A stretch of DNA of 7,522 nucleotides from Hyphomicrobiales bacterium (GTDB lineage: Bacteria > Pseudomonadota > Alphaproteobacteria > Rhizobiales > Xanthobacteraceae), in NCBI GenBank assembly GCA_016201085.1, contig JACQDO010000075.1, positions 1-7,522 on the forward strand, written 5' to 3'. Below, piece after piece: positions 7,467 through 7,522 of this stretch. The position numbers and the translations under genes are program-made. Position 1 is the first letter of the stretch, and each line of letters opens with the position of its first letter. The notes beneath the pieces are model-generated. The model ran no database searches, had not been told where the DNA came from, and saw only the letters and a program-made list of their open reading frames with translations.

Positions 7467-7522
7467 TCACTTGCGCCAGCCGCGGATGAGCTGGCACAGG
7501 CGCGCGACGTGCTCGGGCGGCG
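7467..7522 (-). CDS. hemE: Uroporphyrinogen decarboxylase HemE, C-terminal end only
   Basis: The window's right edge holds the last 17 codons plus stop of a minus-strand gene, ending PPEHVARLCQLIRGWRK. The PPEHVA-x-L motif is typical of the extreme C-terminus of HemE, and hemE commonly precedes hemH in alphaproteobacteria. HemE decarboxylates the four acetate side chains of uroporphyrinogen III to give coproporphyrinogen III in the cytoplasm. The rest of the gene lies beyond base 7522, so the call rests on a short tail plus context. Confidence 0.85.
   Translation of the reverse strand, partial: PPEHVARLCQLIRGWRK

Overview
The window reads as a chromosomal housekeeping region of a GC-rich alphaproteobacterium. 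The evidence is a minus-strand series of hemE (3' end only), hemH, hemJ and rho, whose products resemble alphaproteobacterial versions. The same genes are commonly neighbours in Rhizobiales/Rhodospirillales-type genomes. I cannot name a genus from the sequence alone.

Layout from left to right. Bases 1-142 are a short non-coding stretch downstream of rho. Rho (143-1540, minus) is the transcription termination factor and carries a connector insertion of about 46 residues. Bases 1541-1816 form a long rho leader. It holds a good sigma70-like promoter, a run of repeats able to form competing hairpins, a C-rich G-poor tract and a 29-codon ORF that overlaps the rho start as ATGA. Next is hemJ (1817-2257, minus), the heme-dependent protoporphyrinogen IX oxidase. 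A 91-base divergent intergenic region (2258-2348) has two copies of a 10-bp direct repeat that coincide with putative -10 boxes for both directions. Two plus-strand genes follow: an exported 716-residue alpha/beta hydrolase-domain protein (2349-4499) and an exported amidase-signature enzyme (4652-6331). They are separated by 152 bases containing a strong GC hairpin. The amidase ends three bases from the end of the convergent hemH (6335-7363, minus), the ferrochelatase. Upstream of hemH lie a possible 29-codon ORF (ATGA overlap) and the last 17 codons of hemE at the right edge.

How the genes fit together. HemE makes coproporphyrinogen III, HemJ oxidises protoporphyrinogen IX and HemH inserts iron, so three heme-synthesis steps are clustered beside rho. 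The hydrolase/amidase pair lies in opposite orientation between hemH and hemJ and splits what is usually a tight hem-rho series. Both extra enzymes have signal peptides and probably act outside the cytoplasm; their substrates cannot be read from the sequence.

No RNA genes, insertion sequences, CRISPR arrays or phage genes were seen. No clearly new multi-gene system is evident. The best leads are the unusual Rho connector, the structured rho leader, and the altered active-site loop plus C-terminal cysteine cluster of HemH.
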